Assembly (NCBI RefSeq): GCF_019042245.1
Contig: NZ_JAHQCX010000006.1
Coordinates: forward strand, 1-64,000
Direction of reading: 5' to 3'
From: Diplocloster modestus
GTDB taxonomy: Bacteria; Bacillota; Clostridia; Lachnospirales; Lachnospiraceae
Length of the DNA: 64,000 nucleotides
In this document: piece after piece, positions 36,372-45,328 of the stretch
Numbering within the stretch: the first letter of the stretch is position 1
Layout: each line of letters starts with the position of its first letter
Position numbers and translations under genes: made by a program
Notes under the pieces: generated by a model
The model's database searches: none
What the model was told of the DNA's origin: nothing
What the model saw: the letters and a program-made list of their open reading frames with translations, nothing else

Positions 36372-38939
36372 TTATGCGCGGCGGCCACAGCATTGTTTGT
36401 ATTTCTTTCCGCTGCCGCAGGGGCAGGGATCGTTGGGATAGACTTTTTCGGACTCACGGCGCTTTGGCGCTTTCACGGCGCTGTCATCTTTGTTCGTTCC
36501 GGTTACTTTGGCCACCTGTTCACGTTCCGCTTTCTCTTCCACACGGATGTGCATCAGAATACGGACCGTATCCTCCTGGATGCTGGCAGTCATGACGTCG
36601 AACATCTCGTAACCTGCCATCTTATATTCTACCAGCGGATCTCTCTGGCCGTAGGCCTGGAGGCCGATTCCCTGGCGGAGCTGATCCATATCGTCGATGT
36701 GGTCCATCCATTTCCGATCGATTACCTTTAACAGGAATACACGCTCCAGTTCACGCAGCGTCTCAGCTTCGGGGAATTCCGCTTCTTTGGTCTCGTAGAG
36801 CTTTACGCCTTCTTCCTTCAGTTTGTGTTTTAACTGGTTCTTCTTCAGACCGGCTACTTTCTCTTCGGTGATGGGCGCTACCGGAATGATCTGGCGCAGC
36901 ATCAGGTTTAATTCTTCCAGATTCCATTCCTCCGGATCCTGGTCGTCTCCTATAACAGTATCTACACAACTTTCCGTAATATCAGTAATCATCTTGTAGA
37001 TGGAATCCCGCATGCTCTCTCCATCCAGCACCCGGCGTCTCTCTTCGTAGATGATTTCCCGCTGCTCGTTCATTACCTGGTCGTATTGCAGCAGATTTTT
37101 ACGGATTCCAAAGTTATTATTTTCAATCTTCTTCTGGGCGGTTTCGATGGCGTTGGACAGCATCTTGTGCTCGATCTGCTCACCCTCGGGAACACCCAGG
37201 GTATTGAACATGGTCAGCATCCGCTCGGAACCGAACAGACGCATCAGGTCGTCTTCCAGTGAAATATAGAAGCGGGATTCTCCAGGATCTCCCTGACGTC
37301 CGGAACGTCCCCGCAGCTGGTTATCGATACGTCTGGATTCATGACGTTCCGTACCGATGATCTTCAGTCCGCCCGCTTCTCTGGCCGCGTCGTCCAGCTT
37401 AATATCCGTACCACGGCCGGCCATATTGGTAGCGATGGTCACCGCGCCGTGGACACCGGCCTGAGCGACGATCTCAGCCTCCAGCTCATGGAATTTCGCA
37501 TTCAGCACATTGTGCTGAATTCCTTTTTTCTTCAGCATGCTGCTTAAGAGTTCTGAAGTCTCGATGGTAATTGTACCCACCAGTACGGGCTGCCCTTTGG
37601 CATGGGACTCCACAATCTCGTCGATTACTGCTTTGTATTTTTCTTTCTTGGTCTTATATACCGCGTCCTGATTGTCTTTTCGGATCACAGGACGGTTGGT
37701 GGGAATCTCTACAACGTCCATTCCGTATATCTCACGGAATTCCTTTTCTTCCGTCAGTGCGGTACCGGTCATACCGGATTTTTTCGTATATTTATTGAAG
37801 AAATTCTGGAACGTAATCGTTGCCAGGGTCTTACTCTCTCTTTTTACCTGCACGTGTTCTTTTGCTTCGATAGCCTGATGCAGGCCGTCGGAATAACGTC
37901 TTCCGGGCATCAGACGGCCGGTAAATTCATCAACGATGATGACTTTATCTTCCTGAACCACATAATCCTGATCCCGGAACATCAGATAGTGGGCCCGCAG
38001 CGCCAGGATTATATTGTGCTGGATCTCGATGTTTTCCGCATCCGCCAGGTTTTCAATCTTGAAGAATTCCTCTACTCTGCGCACGCCTTCCGCGGTCAGG
38101 TTCACCTGCTTATCTTTTTCATTTACAATAAAGTCTCCGGTCTCCTCGATGTCCTCTCCCATAATGGCGTCCATCTTGGAGAATTCTTTGCTCTCCTCAC
38201 CACGCTTTAAACGTCTGGCCAGCATGTCGCACACTTCATATAGTTTGGTGGACTTACCGCTCTGGCCGGAGATAATCAACGGGGTTCTGGCTTCATCAAT
38301 CAGGACGGAGTCGACCTCATCGATGATCGCATAGTGCAGCTCCCGCTGTACCAGCTGGGCCTTATAGATTACCATGTTGTCCCTCAGGTAATCAAACCCC
38401 AGTTCGTTATTGGTTACATAGGTGATATCGCAGTTATAGGCAACGCGTCTCTCGTCGTTGGTCATGGAATTTAATACAACACCGACTTTCAGGCCCAGGA
38501 ACTCGTGTACCTTTCCCATCCACTCCGCGTCACGGTGCGCCAGGTAATCATTGACGGTTACGATGTGTACGCCTTTCCCTTCCAGTGCGTTCAGATAGGC
38601 CGGCAGCGTGGATACCAGCGTCTTACCTTCACCAGTCTTCATCTCAGCGATACGGCCCTGATGAAGGATGATTCCTCCGATCAGCTGTACCCTGTAATGT
38701 TCCATATTCAGTACACGTCTGGCCGCTTCTCTGACCGTTGCAAATGCTTCCGGCAGAATATCATCCAGTGTCTCGCCGCTTCCCAGACGCTGCTTAAACT
38801 CTCTGGTCTTGTCCCGCAATTCTTCATCGGACAGGGACATCATCGTATCTCTCATAGCCTCGATCTTGTCTACGATCGGATAGATGCGCTTCAGCTCATG
38901 GTCGCTGTGGGTACCAAATACTTTTTCTATTAATTTCAT
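36372..38939 (-). CDS. secA: Preprotein translocase ATPase SecA
   Basis: 855 aa. Walker [22 protein letters not shown]-box region [33 protein letters not shown] and [18 protein letters not shown] are canonical. The C-terminus ends in a zinc-binding SEC-C motif [14 protein letters not shown], which binds SecB/ribosome/lipid. Drives post-translational secretion through SecYEG. Lies 45 nt upstream of prfB in the same direction. Confidence 0.98.
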   Translation of the reverse strand: MKLIEKVFGTHSDHELKRIYPIVDKIEAMRDTMMSLSDEELRDKTREFKQRLGSGETLDDILPEAFATVREAARRVLNMEHYRVQLIGGIILHQGRIAEMKTGEGKTLVSTLPAYLNALEGKGVHIVTVNDYLAHRDAEWMGKVHEFLGLKVGVVLNSMTNDERRVAYNCDITYVTNNELGFDYLRDNMVIYKAQLVQRELHYAIIDEVDSVLIDEARTPLIISGQSGKSTKLYEVCDMLARRLKRGEESKEFSKMDAIMGEDIEETGDFIVNEKDKQVNLTAEGVRRVEEFFKIENLADAENIEIQHNIILALRAHYLMFRDQDYVVQEDKVIIVDEFTGRLMPGRRYSDGLHQAIEAKEHVQVKRESKTLATITFQNFFNKYTKKSGMTGTALTEEKEFREIYGMDVVEIPTNRPVIRKDNQDAVYKTKKEKYKAVIDEIVESHAKGQPVLVGTITIETSELLSSMLKKKGIQHNVLNAKFHELEAEIVAQAGVHGAVTIATNMAGRGTDIKLDDAAREAGGLKIIGTERHESRRIDNQLRGRSGRQGDPGESRFYISLEDDLMRLFGSERMLTMFNTLGVPEGEQIEHKMLSNAIETAQKKIENNNFGIRKNLLQYDQVMNEQREIIYEERRRVLDGESMRDSIYKMITDITESCVDTVIGDDQDPEEWNLEELNLMLRQIIPVAPITEEKVAGLKKNQLKHKLKEEGVKLYETKEAEFPEAETLRELERVFLLKVIDRKWMDHIDDMDQLRQGIGLQAYGQRDPLVEYKMAGYEMFDVMTASIQEDTVRILMHIRVEEKAEREQVAKVTGTNKDDSAVKAPKRRESEKVYPNDPCPCGSGKKYKQCCGRRA

Positions 38940-39111
38940 ACCTTGTTCGCTCCTATTTTATCTTTCTATATGGTCACATATACCACATTGTAACACCATC
39001 GGAGGGCGAATTCAACAAACTTCTGGTGAACTTCTGCTGAAATACTGCGGAACTTCTGTGATTTGAATTGACGGGATCTTACGCAGTCCTCTCCCCATCC
39101 ACTTATAAAAT

Positions 39112-39152
39112 GTGGCCGTAACACTTCACTATTATTGTTACGGCCACTTTTT
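39112..39152 (-). terminator. Terminator after the thioester-like repeat protein
   Basis: GTGGCCGTAACA/TGTTACGGCCAC, a perfect 12-bp stem with 12-nt loop. On the minus strand ATTTTAT follows; on the plus strand TTTTT follows. It can end the 39227-40966 transcript. Confidence 0.75.
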
Positions 39153-39226
39153 ATGAGCTGATATTAAGCTGTATCCCGCTTAAGAAAAATCTCCTGTGCA
39201 GTGATCAGTATTTTAGGATCGTATTT

Positions 39227-40966
39227 TCAGTGAACCTTGGGAGAGGGCGACTTTATAGGGCAATAGGGTATTTTACAACATGGTTCACAAATACAGGGTG
39301 GTTTGGGCGGACAAGGTGGTTCTGGATGGCAGGGCGGCTTGGGCGGGCACGGCGGCTCCGGGGGGCACGACGGTTTGGGCGGACACGGCGGCTCTGGAGG
39401 GCACGGCGGTTTGGGCGGGCACGGCGGCTCTGGAGGGCACGGCGGCTTGGGCGGGCATGGCGGCTCTGGAGGACACGGCGGCTCCGGAGGATACGGGGGT
39501 TTAGGTGGATACGGTGGGCACGGCGGCTCCGGAGGGTACGGGGGTTTAGGTGGATACGGTGGGCACGGCGGCTCCGGAGGATACGGGGGTTTAGGCGGAT
39601 ACGGCGGGTATGGCGGCTCCGGAGGGTACGGAGGTTTAGGCGGATATGGGGGCCGGTCGGGATCCTGCGGATACATCCACCATGGAATACAACACGGCCA
39701 TCCTAAAAAGGGTGGATATGAACCGCATATCAGACCGCCGGCATTTCCATTGTTGCTACTGTTATTGTTATTATTACTCGTATTATTGTTGTTATTGTTG
39801 TTATTATTGTTATTGTTGTTATTCAGTATTTGAATACCATTGCCATGGAATTTCCCCTTGCCTCCTACTAATTGAGGATTGATCAGGCATACGCAGATAT
39901 CAGCGTTCTGCGTTACAGTCTGGTCCTCAAAGGCGGAGCCGATCGGCTGATAGTTGAGCGCTGTACTGTTTGGTTTCATTGTGATTACACGGGTGATCGT
40001 ACCGGTTAGGGTTGCTTTTACGCGAAAACACAGGCTGTTGGAACTCATGCGCAGTGCGATATAGAACTCTTGATTCAACGTCGGATAGGTTATCGGGTTA
40101 CCGCAAAAGTCCATGAAGGTAGCTGTGAAGTCATCATCACATACACACAGAGGCTCTATCGTAATCGCTGGCTGGCCGTTGAAGTTGGATATAAGCCGGA
40201 AAGGCCCCATCATAACCCGGTCGCAGACCGTGCGTATTTCATCGGGACAGCCACGAAATATAAGATATGGCGTAGCTGAATTACCGGGTATACTGCCTTT
40301 GTTGCAGCAGTTAATGAGTTCATTGCGGCAGGTACAGGAAGATGCCGCCGGAATGCTGGAATTACCGGTCGTGCCGGCATCTGCGTAACTGCCGGCCAGT
40401 TCCAGAAGTTTTAGTACTGCGGCTCTTAGCCGGTCGGATTTGGGATGGGGCGCTCCGGTTGTACAGTCCAGAAAGTAGACTTCGTCCGGGGCGATCTGGC
40501 CCAGCAGCACCCACAGTGCTATCTGTACCACCGCATAGGCATCGTTGTTATCCAGAACCGGGGAGGCTTTGTCATCGACACCGACCAGCGCAAAGGTATC
40601 GGAAGCGCTTACTGTCGGGAATGCGTTCGCCAAAATCCATGCCAGCATAGTTTTTTGCCTGGCAGCTGCGTTTGGAAACAGGCTTTCGAATGTTGTACTT
40701 TGATAAGGGACGTCACCGTAAGGGCCATCGGCGAATTTATCCAGGCAGTAGGCCAGTCTCTCGCTCCCCTGAGCGGTAAGGAAAAACTGGAAGATCTGAT
40801 TGTGATCTTCTCTGTTCAGGCGATACCGGGAGGCTCCCGTATAGGACAGGCTGCAATAGCTTTCCGGTCCTGCATTTCCATCAACGGTTCCTGTAATATC
40901 CGAACCCTCATATATAAGGAAAGGACGCGACAGTGATACCTGCAGCGCATTATTTAATTCTATCAT
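39227..40966 (-). CDS. Thioester-domain-like protein with Asn tract and Cys/Pro repeats, no signal peptide
   Basis: 579 aa. AAGGAG lies 8 nt before the ATG and no signal peptide or LPxTG anchor is visible. Residues 60-155 resemble the Cys-Gln thioester domain of Gram-positive adhesins: AYCLDKFADGPYGD with Cys74 and VVQIALW with Gln148 in the place of the usual TQxAIW. Residues 210-370 contain many Cys pairs (SCTCRNELINCC, LCVCDDD, ICVCLINP). Residues 382-395 are 14 Asn, then more Asn/Ser. From 436 on there are YPPKPPYPPEPP repeats that change to CPPKPPCPPEPP, ending CICEPCCKIPYCPIK. The lack of a secretion signal with Cys-rich repeats suggests a spore coat or exosporium protein (inference); no family match could be checked. 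Confidence 0.7.
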   Translation of the reverse strand: MIELNNALQVSLSRPFLIYEGSDITGTVDGNAGPESYCSLSYTGASRYRLNREDHNQIFQFFLTAQGSERLAYCLDKFADGPYGDVPYQSTTFESLFPNAAARQKTMLAWILANAFPTVSASDTFALVGVDDKASPVLDNNDAYAVVQIALWVLLGQIAPDEVYFLDCTTGAPHPKSDRLRAAVLKLLELAGSYADAGTTGNSSIPAASSCTCRNELINCCNKGSIPGNSATPYLIFRGCPDEIRTVCDRVMMGPFRLISNFNGQPAITIEPLCVCDDDFTATFMDFCGNPITYPTLNQEFYIALRMSSNSLCFRVKATLTGTITRVITMKPNSTALNYQPIGSAFEDQTVTQNADICVCLINPQLVGGKGKFHGNGIQILNNNNNNNNNNNNNNTSNNNNNSSNNGNAGGLICGSYPPFLGWPCCIPWWMYPQDPDRPPYPPKPPYPPEPPYPPYPPKPPYPPEPPCPPYPPKPPYPPEPPCPPYPPKPPYPPEPPCPPEPPCPPKPPCPPEPPCPPKPPCPPEPPCPPKPSCPPEPPCPPKPPCHPEPPCPPKPPCICEPCCKIPYCPIKSPSPKVH

Positions 40967-41014
40967 TTCAATTACTCCTTCTATAATCCATTGGTAAATA
41001 GTTCTTACCTATAA

Positions 41015-41043
41015 TAGATTATGCCGGTTAAATTAATGAGTTC
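41015..41043 (-). promoter_or_regulatory. Possible sporulation (sigma-K-like) promoter
   Basis: Minus strand CATAATCTA fits the CATAnnnTA -10 of sigma-K, with GAAC 16 nt upstream as a partial -35. It is placed about 45 nt upstream of the ATG of the Cys/Pro-repeat protein. No sigma-A promoter of similar quality was seen here. Weak evidence alone. Confidence 0.3.
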
Positions 41044-41103
41044 CGGCAGAACGGAGTTTTTATGCGGCAGGACATATCCCAGATCATGTTTTCCCAATAA
41101 ATG

Positions 41104-41148
41104 AAAAGCGCTGCCGTTCAGATTTTACTCTGATAACGGCAGCGCATC
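41104..41148 (-). terminator. Terminator of hpf
   Basis: GCGCTGCCGTT/AACGGCAGCGC, a perfect 11-bp stem with an inner TCAGA/TCTGA extension, followed on the minus strand by TTTTCAT. It lies 15 nt after the hpf stop. Confidence 0.8.
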
Positions 41149-41162
41149 TTTATTCTATATCT

Positions 41163-41693
41163 TTAGAATTCCGGCTCGATCAGTCCGTAGGTATTTCCTT
41201 TTCGTTTATAGACAACATTTACTTCGTCTGTTTCCGCATTGCGGAAAACAAAAAAGCTGTGTCCTAACAGTTCCATTTGAATACAGGCATCTTCCGGATA
41301 CATAGGTTTCATGCCGAAACGCTTGGTACGAATAATCCTGATTTCGTCGTCTTCCTCATAATCCTTGTCAATATAGGCCTGCTGAAAGTTACCCGCGGCC
41401 TGTTGCTTTTTATCTACGATTTTATTCTTGTATTTCTTTAACTGCCGTTCGATCACTTCTTCCACCAGATCGATGGAGACATACATATCGTTGCTGACCT
41501 GCTCCGAACGGATAATGTTTCCTTTTACCGGAATGGTTACTTCTATTTTCTGTCTTTCTTTCTCAACACTCAAAGTTACGATGACTTCTGTTTCAGGAGT
41601 GAAGTACTTTTCTAACTTTCCTAGCTTGTCCGTAATTGCTGCCCTTAAACCTTCTGTCACATCGATATTTTTTCCGCTGATTATAAAACGCAT
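41163..41693 (-). CDS. hpf: Long-form ribosome hibernation promoting factor
   Basis: 176 aa from the ATG at 41693 (GGAG 9 nt ahead; the TTG at 41702 is too close to it). The N-terminal domain MRFIISGKNIDVTEGLRAAITDKLGKLEKYF binds the ribosomal decoding site; the C-terminal domain IIRTKRFGMKPMYPEDACIQMELLGHSFFVFRN pairs two 30S subunits into 100S dimers. Own promoter and terminator. Confidence 0.95.
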   Translation of the reverse strand: MRFIISGKNIDVTEGLRAAITDKLGKLEKYFTPETEVIVTLSVEKERQKIEVTIPVKGNIIRSEQVSNDMYVSIDLVEEVIERQLKKYKNKIVDKKQQAAGNFQQAYIDKDYEEDDEIRIIRTKRFGMKPMYPEDACIQMELLGHSFFVFRNAETDEVNVVYKRKGNTYGLIEPEF

Positions 41694-41761
41694 GATGCTC
41701 AACTCCTTTATGAATTATTCCCACATTGGAGCGTTTTACCGCATTCACATATGGTATTATT

Positions 41762-41789
41762 ATTATACCATATTAACAGTTTTTTACAA
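41762..41789 (-). promoter_or_regulatory. Promoter of hpf inside an inverted repeat
   Basis: Minus strand TTGTAA, 16-nt spacer, TATAAT. The -10 lies within ATGGTAT-AATAATA-ATACCAT (41751-41771), an inverted repeat that could be an operator. Confidence 0.65.
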
Positions 41790-41799
41790 TCATTTTACC

Positions 41800-41850
41800 G
41801 GATCTTTGCATTGATTGGATCTTTGCATTGATTGGATCTTTGCATTGATC
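41800..41850. repeat. 17-bp tandem repeat, three copies
   Basis: GGATCTTTGCATTGATT is repeated head-to-tail three times (41800-41816, 41817-41833, 41834-41850; the last base changed to C) between the dacF stop and the hpf promoter. Confidence 0.9.
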
Positions 41851-41865
41851 AAACCTCCCCCGGGA

Positions 41866-43197
41866 TCAGAACCTCAGCTTCCGCCCCCGGCGCCTGCGGC
41901 GCGGGCGTCTGAATATCAGGACCAGAACAACGATCAGTATGACGGCCAGGACTGCCGCGGCTACGATGACCCAGGGATTAATCTTCAGGATCCCTTGCGC
42001 GGAATTCTTTCGGCTTAGATTTGTAGACGCCTGGAACTTGTACGCATTCTCCGCGTTTAATACGACTCGTCCGGTACCGACATAGTAACCGTTATAGGTA
42101 TAACGCATGCTTCCGGCCGTCTCATCGTCTTGGGCTTCGGGTATGAACTCTGCCTCTATCTGGTCCCAGCCCGCCGGTCCGGGAATCACGATGTAATCCT
42201 CGGAGTTGATGCCTAACAGGGGCTGCTCTTTCATAAAATCACCCAGCCCCAGCGGATTGTCATCTGATTCCTGTTCTGCCGTCCCGGTGTCCGCCTCTGA
42301 CAGATTCATGCGTTTAAAATTCTGAAAGCCGTAATCCAACAGCGCCTTGGTGTCGGTATATTGACCGGTCTGGGAGGATTTCATAATCACACAGATCAGA
42401 TCCATATTATTTTTATGTGCAAAGGTGACCAGGGTGTATCCAGCGGATGCTGTCCAGCCGGTCTTTCCTCCTGTCCAGCCATCATATGGATATTTCCCAT
42501 TGGATTTCATCTCGTGATGATTGGCCCTGGCCCTGGGTTCCGGGCAGTACTCGTCCGCCGGTATCGTGTAAACCATGGTTTGCGCGATCTGGCAAAACAC
42601 CGGGTTTTTGAGGGCTTCCTGGGAGATCAGCGCCATATCATAGGCTGTCGTATAGTGTTCCGGATCCGGCAGGCCGCTGGCGTTCATAAAGTGTGTGTTT
42701 TCACAGCCCAGCTTTTTTGCCTCTTCATTCATCATGTCCACGAATTTGGAAAGGCTTCCCCCTATATGTTCCGCTACCGCGTAGGACACATCATTAGCCG
42801 ACGCCAGCATAATCCCATAGAGACACTGCTCCATAGTCAGCTTATCCCCCTCGTCGATACCTCCCAGTTTGGCATCCGAGGCCCCTACGCTGAATACGGC
42901 ATCATGGGAAAAAGTCACGGACTCATTTAAAGAACTGTTGTTAAGAGCCAGTAAAGTTGTCATGATTTTGGTGATACTGGCCGGATATAATTCTTCATGA
43001 CTATTCTTTTCATATAAAATAGCTCCAGTGCCGGCCTCCATGACAATGGCGGACTCCGCCTCCACACTGGGCCCCTGGGGCCATCCTTCCGGAAACTGGG
43101 CAGTTGGAACGGCCGCCAGCGCAGTCTTTGTGTTTTCTATGAGAAGTATACATAAGATAACGGAAACTATGATATATTTAAATTTCTTACGAAACAT
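41866..43197 (-). CDS. dacF: D-alanyl-D-alanine carboxypeptidase (DacF-like PBP)
   Basis: 443 aa. Signal peptide (about 1-29), then S11 peptidase motifs SITK (Ser74 nucleophile), SAND near 131 and KTG (GGKTGWTA). A beta-rich C-terminal domain follows, then a membrane helix (INPWVIVAAAVLAVILIVVLVLIF) and a basic tail RRPRRRRRGRK. Trims pentapeptides in peptidoglycan outside the membrane. The C-terminal single-pass anchor replaces the amphipathic helix of many homologues. Confidence 0.92.
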   Translation of the reverse strand: MFRKKFKYIIVSVILCILLIENTKTALAAVPTAQFPEGWPQGPSVEAESAIVMEAGTGAILYEKNSHEELYPASITKIMTTLLALNNSSLNESVTFSHDAVFSVGASDAKLGGIDEGDKLTMEQCLYGIMLASANDVSYAVAEHIGGSLSKFVDMMNEEAKKLGCENTHFMNASGLPDPEHYTTAYDMALISQEALKNPVFCQIAQTMVYTIPADEYCPEPRARANHHEMKSNGKYPYDGWTGGKTGWTASAGYTLVTFAHKNNMDLICVIMKSSQTGQYTDTKALLDYGFQNFKRMNLSEADTGTAEQESDDNPLGLGDFMKEQPLLGINSEDYIVIPGPAGWDQIEAEFIPEAQDDETAGSMRYTYNGYYVGTGRVVLNAENAYKFQASTNLSRKNSAQGILKINPWVIVAAAVLAVILIVVLVLIFRRPRRRRRGRKLRF

Positions 43198-43359
43198 AAG
43201 TTCTCCTTTAAACCTGCCTGTATTAAGAATCCGGGTATGGCCATAACCGGATTTTATCCATATGCCAAATTATCCATAAGCTAAAATTTCCGTATCTATT
43301 ATAGCAGAGAATTTTGTCTGAAATTCTTAACTTTTTGTGAAATCTTTTGTTTAAACACG

Positions 43360-43388
43360 AAAAATGGAGAATTCTGTCAGAATTCTCC
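43360..43388 (-). terminator. Terminator of the hisA-like gene
   Basis: GGAGAATTCT/AGAATTCTCC, a perfect 10-bp stem with 3-nt loop, followed on the minus strand by ATTTTTCG; 23 nt after the stop at 43412. Confidence 0.75.
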
Positions 43389-43411
43389 TATTCCGTGATC
43401 CGTATTTTCTA

Positions 43412-44197
43412 TTATTCTCTGGACGCTTCGCAGAAATCCAGCACTCTATTATAATCCATAGAGCCGCCAAAAAGATCCAGAGCGCTGCCGATCGTCACAT
43501 CCAGACGGTTCTGTCCCAGAATGTATAATTGCTCCAGATGGTCAAAATTACCAACACCGCCGGCATAGGTGACCGGGATCCCCTCCCAGTCTCCCAGCAT
43601 CTCCACCAGATCAAATTCGATTCCCTGCGCTCTGCCCTCCACGTCTGCGGCATGGATCAGAAATTCGCCGCAATAGGCGGCCAGCTCATCCAGTGTATCC
43701 GGATTCACTCTGACTTCCGTGAAGTTCTGCCATCGGTCCGTTACGATATAATAACCGTCCTCCTTGCGCCGGCAGCTCAGGTCCAGAACCAGGTGCTCTC
43801 TTCCCACAAGGCGGCTGATGGCCTTCAGATTTTCCTCCTGAATATTCCCTTCCCGGAATACATAGGAGGTTACGATCACATGGGAAGCTCCCATCCGCAG
43901 GTATTCCAACGCGTTGTCTAAAGCGATTCCCCCGCCGATTTGAAATTCTCCCGGACAGGCTTTTAACGCCAGCTCCGCCTGTTGCCTTGTCGCCTCATAA
44001 TAAGGGGATTCCCTGTGATTCAGCAGAATAATATGTCCGCCGCTAAGCCCGTCTTTTTGATAGAACCGGGCATAATAGGCCGCATCCTGCTCGGCCACGA
44101 AGTTCTCTAAAGCCTGGTCTCCCTGGTCCTGCAGGCTTCCTCCGACGATTTGTTTTACCTGTCCGTTATGTATATCAATGCATGGACGAAATTTCAT
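43412..44197 (-). CDS. hisA: Eukaryotic-type ProFAR isomerase (HisA)
   Basis: 261 aa TIM barrel. The sequence FRPCIDIHNGQVKQIVGGSL, SHVIVTSYVF, LVLDLSCRRKEDGYYIVTDRWQ, CGEFLIHAADVEGRAQGI and LDVTIGSALDLFGG match the yeast/plant HIS6 pattern rather than bacterial HisA. It should isomerise ProFAR to PRFAR in histidine synthesis. No other his genes are adjacent; a promoter was not found, and the RbsABC operon precedes it by 160 nt. Start: ATG 44197 preferred over TTG 44203. Confidence 0.88.
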   Translation of the reverse strand: MKFRPCIDIHNGQVKQIVGGSLQDQGDQALENFVAEQDAAYYARFYQKDGLSGGHIILLNHRESPYYEATRQQAELALKACPGEFQIGGGIALDNALEYLRMGASHVIVTSYVFREGNIQEENLKAISRLVGREHLVLDLSCRRKEDGYYIVTDRWQNFTEVRVNPDTLDELAAYCGEFLIHAADVEGRAQGIEFDLVEMLGDWEGIPVTYAGGVGNFDHLEQLYILGQNRLDVTIGSALDLFGGSMDYNRVLDFCEASRE

Positions 44198-44358
44198 TTG
44201 CAAGCCCTGCCTTTCTCATAAATGATCCTTTCTCGTAAAGAGAATACGTTCTTCATTTATTATCCTATAAGGTGAAGGTCTTGTAAATATATACTTTTTT
44301 ATCTTTCTGCTAATTTTTTTCTGCTAGTCTTTTTCTGCTAATCCCTTTCTGCTAAACG

Positions 44359-45312
44359 TTAGTTCTTCTTGAAATTCCTTTTAAAACTATCCATACCGAT
44401 TGCCAGCAGCAGTACTACCCCTTTCACCAGAAGCTGGTAATACTCGCCCACGTTAAGAAGTGTCAGGCCGTTGTTCAGCAGACCGATGACAATCACTCCC
44501 AGGATGGCACCGAGCACATCGCCCTCGCCTCCCAGAATGCTGACGCCTCCCAATACAATCCCGCTGATCACGTCAAATTCAAAGCCGTTTCCGGTAGTCG
44601 GCTGCCCCGAGTTGACTCTGGAAAGCCAAACGATGCCGGCCAGACCGGAGAAGAAGCCGCAGACACTGTAGGCCAGTACTTTTACCTTTGTGGTATTGAC
44701 TCCGGAGAGGTTGGTGGCTTCCTCGTTTCCGCCGATGCAGTAGAAATATCTTCCTATATAAGTTTTGTTGAGAAAGACTGCCCCCAGGACCGCCACAATA
44801 ATTAATACGATTACCGGAATGGGAATCGCTCCCACATATCCTTGTCCCAGTGTCTTAAAGGACTCGGGAAATCCAAAGATCGGCTGGCCTTTGGAAATAA
44901 TATAGCTCAATCCTTTCAGCATATTTTGCATACACAGGGTTGCGATCAGCGGAATTAATTTTCCATAGGCAACCAGAATGCCGTTAAAGGTTCCCAGCAG
45001 CGTTGTGATCAGAATCGCCACAAGACTTGCGGGGACCGGATGCATCCCCATATTTACCATCATAAATGCGCAGACGATATTTACCAGAGTAACCTGTGCG
45101 CTGATGGACAGATCGATTCCGCCGGTCAGCATCACGCAGATCATACCAATTCCCGCAATTCCAATCATGGAAATCTGACGGAATACATTCAGAAAATTAT
45201 CAAGACTTAAGAATGCCGGAGACAACACCGTAAAGAATATGATAATGCCAATCAGCAGCAATACAATCGGCAGTTTACTCGATTTTCCTATTTTTAACGC
45301 AATTCCTTTCAT
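44359..45312 (-). CDS. Sugar ABC transporter permease, RbsC-like
   Basis: 317 aa CUT2 permease with about eight to ten helices. Signatures: TGGIDLSISAQVTLVNIV, YCIGGNEEATNLSGVNTTKVKVLAYSVCGFFSGLAGI and GGVSILGGEGDVLGAILGVIVIGLLNNGLTLL. Partner of the ATPase 16 nt upstream and the binding protein at 46906. Substrate unknown sugar. Confidence 0.93.
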   Translation of the reverse strand: MKGIALKIGKSSKLPIVLLLIGIIIFFTVLSPAFLSLDNFLNVFRQISMIGIAGIGMICVMLTGGIDLSISAQVTLVNIVCAFMMVNMGMHPVPASLVAILITTLLGTFNGILVAYGKLIPLIATLCMQNMLKGLSYIISKGQPIFGFPESFKTLGQGYVGAIPIPVIVLIIVAVLGAVFLNKTYIGRYFYCIGGNEEATNLSGVNTTKVKVLAYSVCGFFSGLAGIVWLSRVNSGQPTTGNGFEFDVISGIVLGGVSILGGEGDVLGAILGVIVIGLLNNGLTLLNVGEYYQLLVKGVVLLLAIGMDSFKRNFKKN

Positions 45313-45328
45313 CTTCTATCCTCCTTCA

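Noticed and set aside
39303-39833. Gly-rich ORFs on the plus strand (39230-39706, 39303-39833)
   Set aside because: They are complement shadows of the Pro/Cys repeat region; no ribosome binding site, and the minus frame has a good one and coherent domains.
41800-41850. CRISPR-like repeat
   Set aside because: Repeats are immediately adjacent with no spacers and there are no cas genes; simple tandem repeat.
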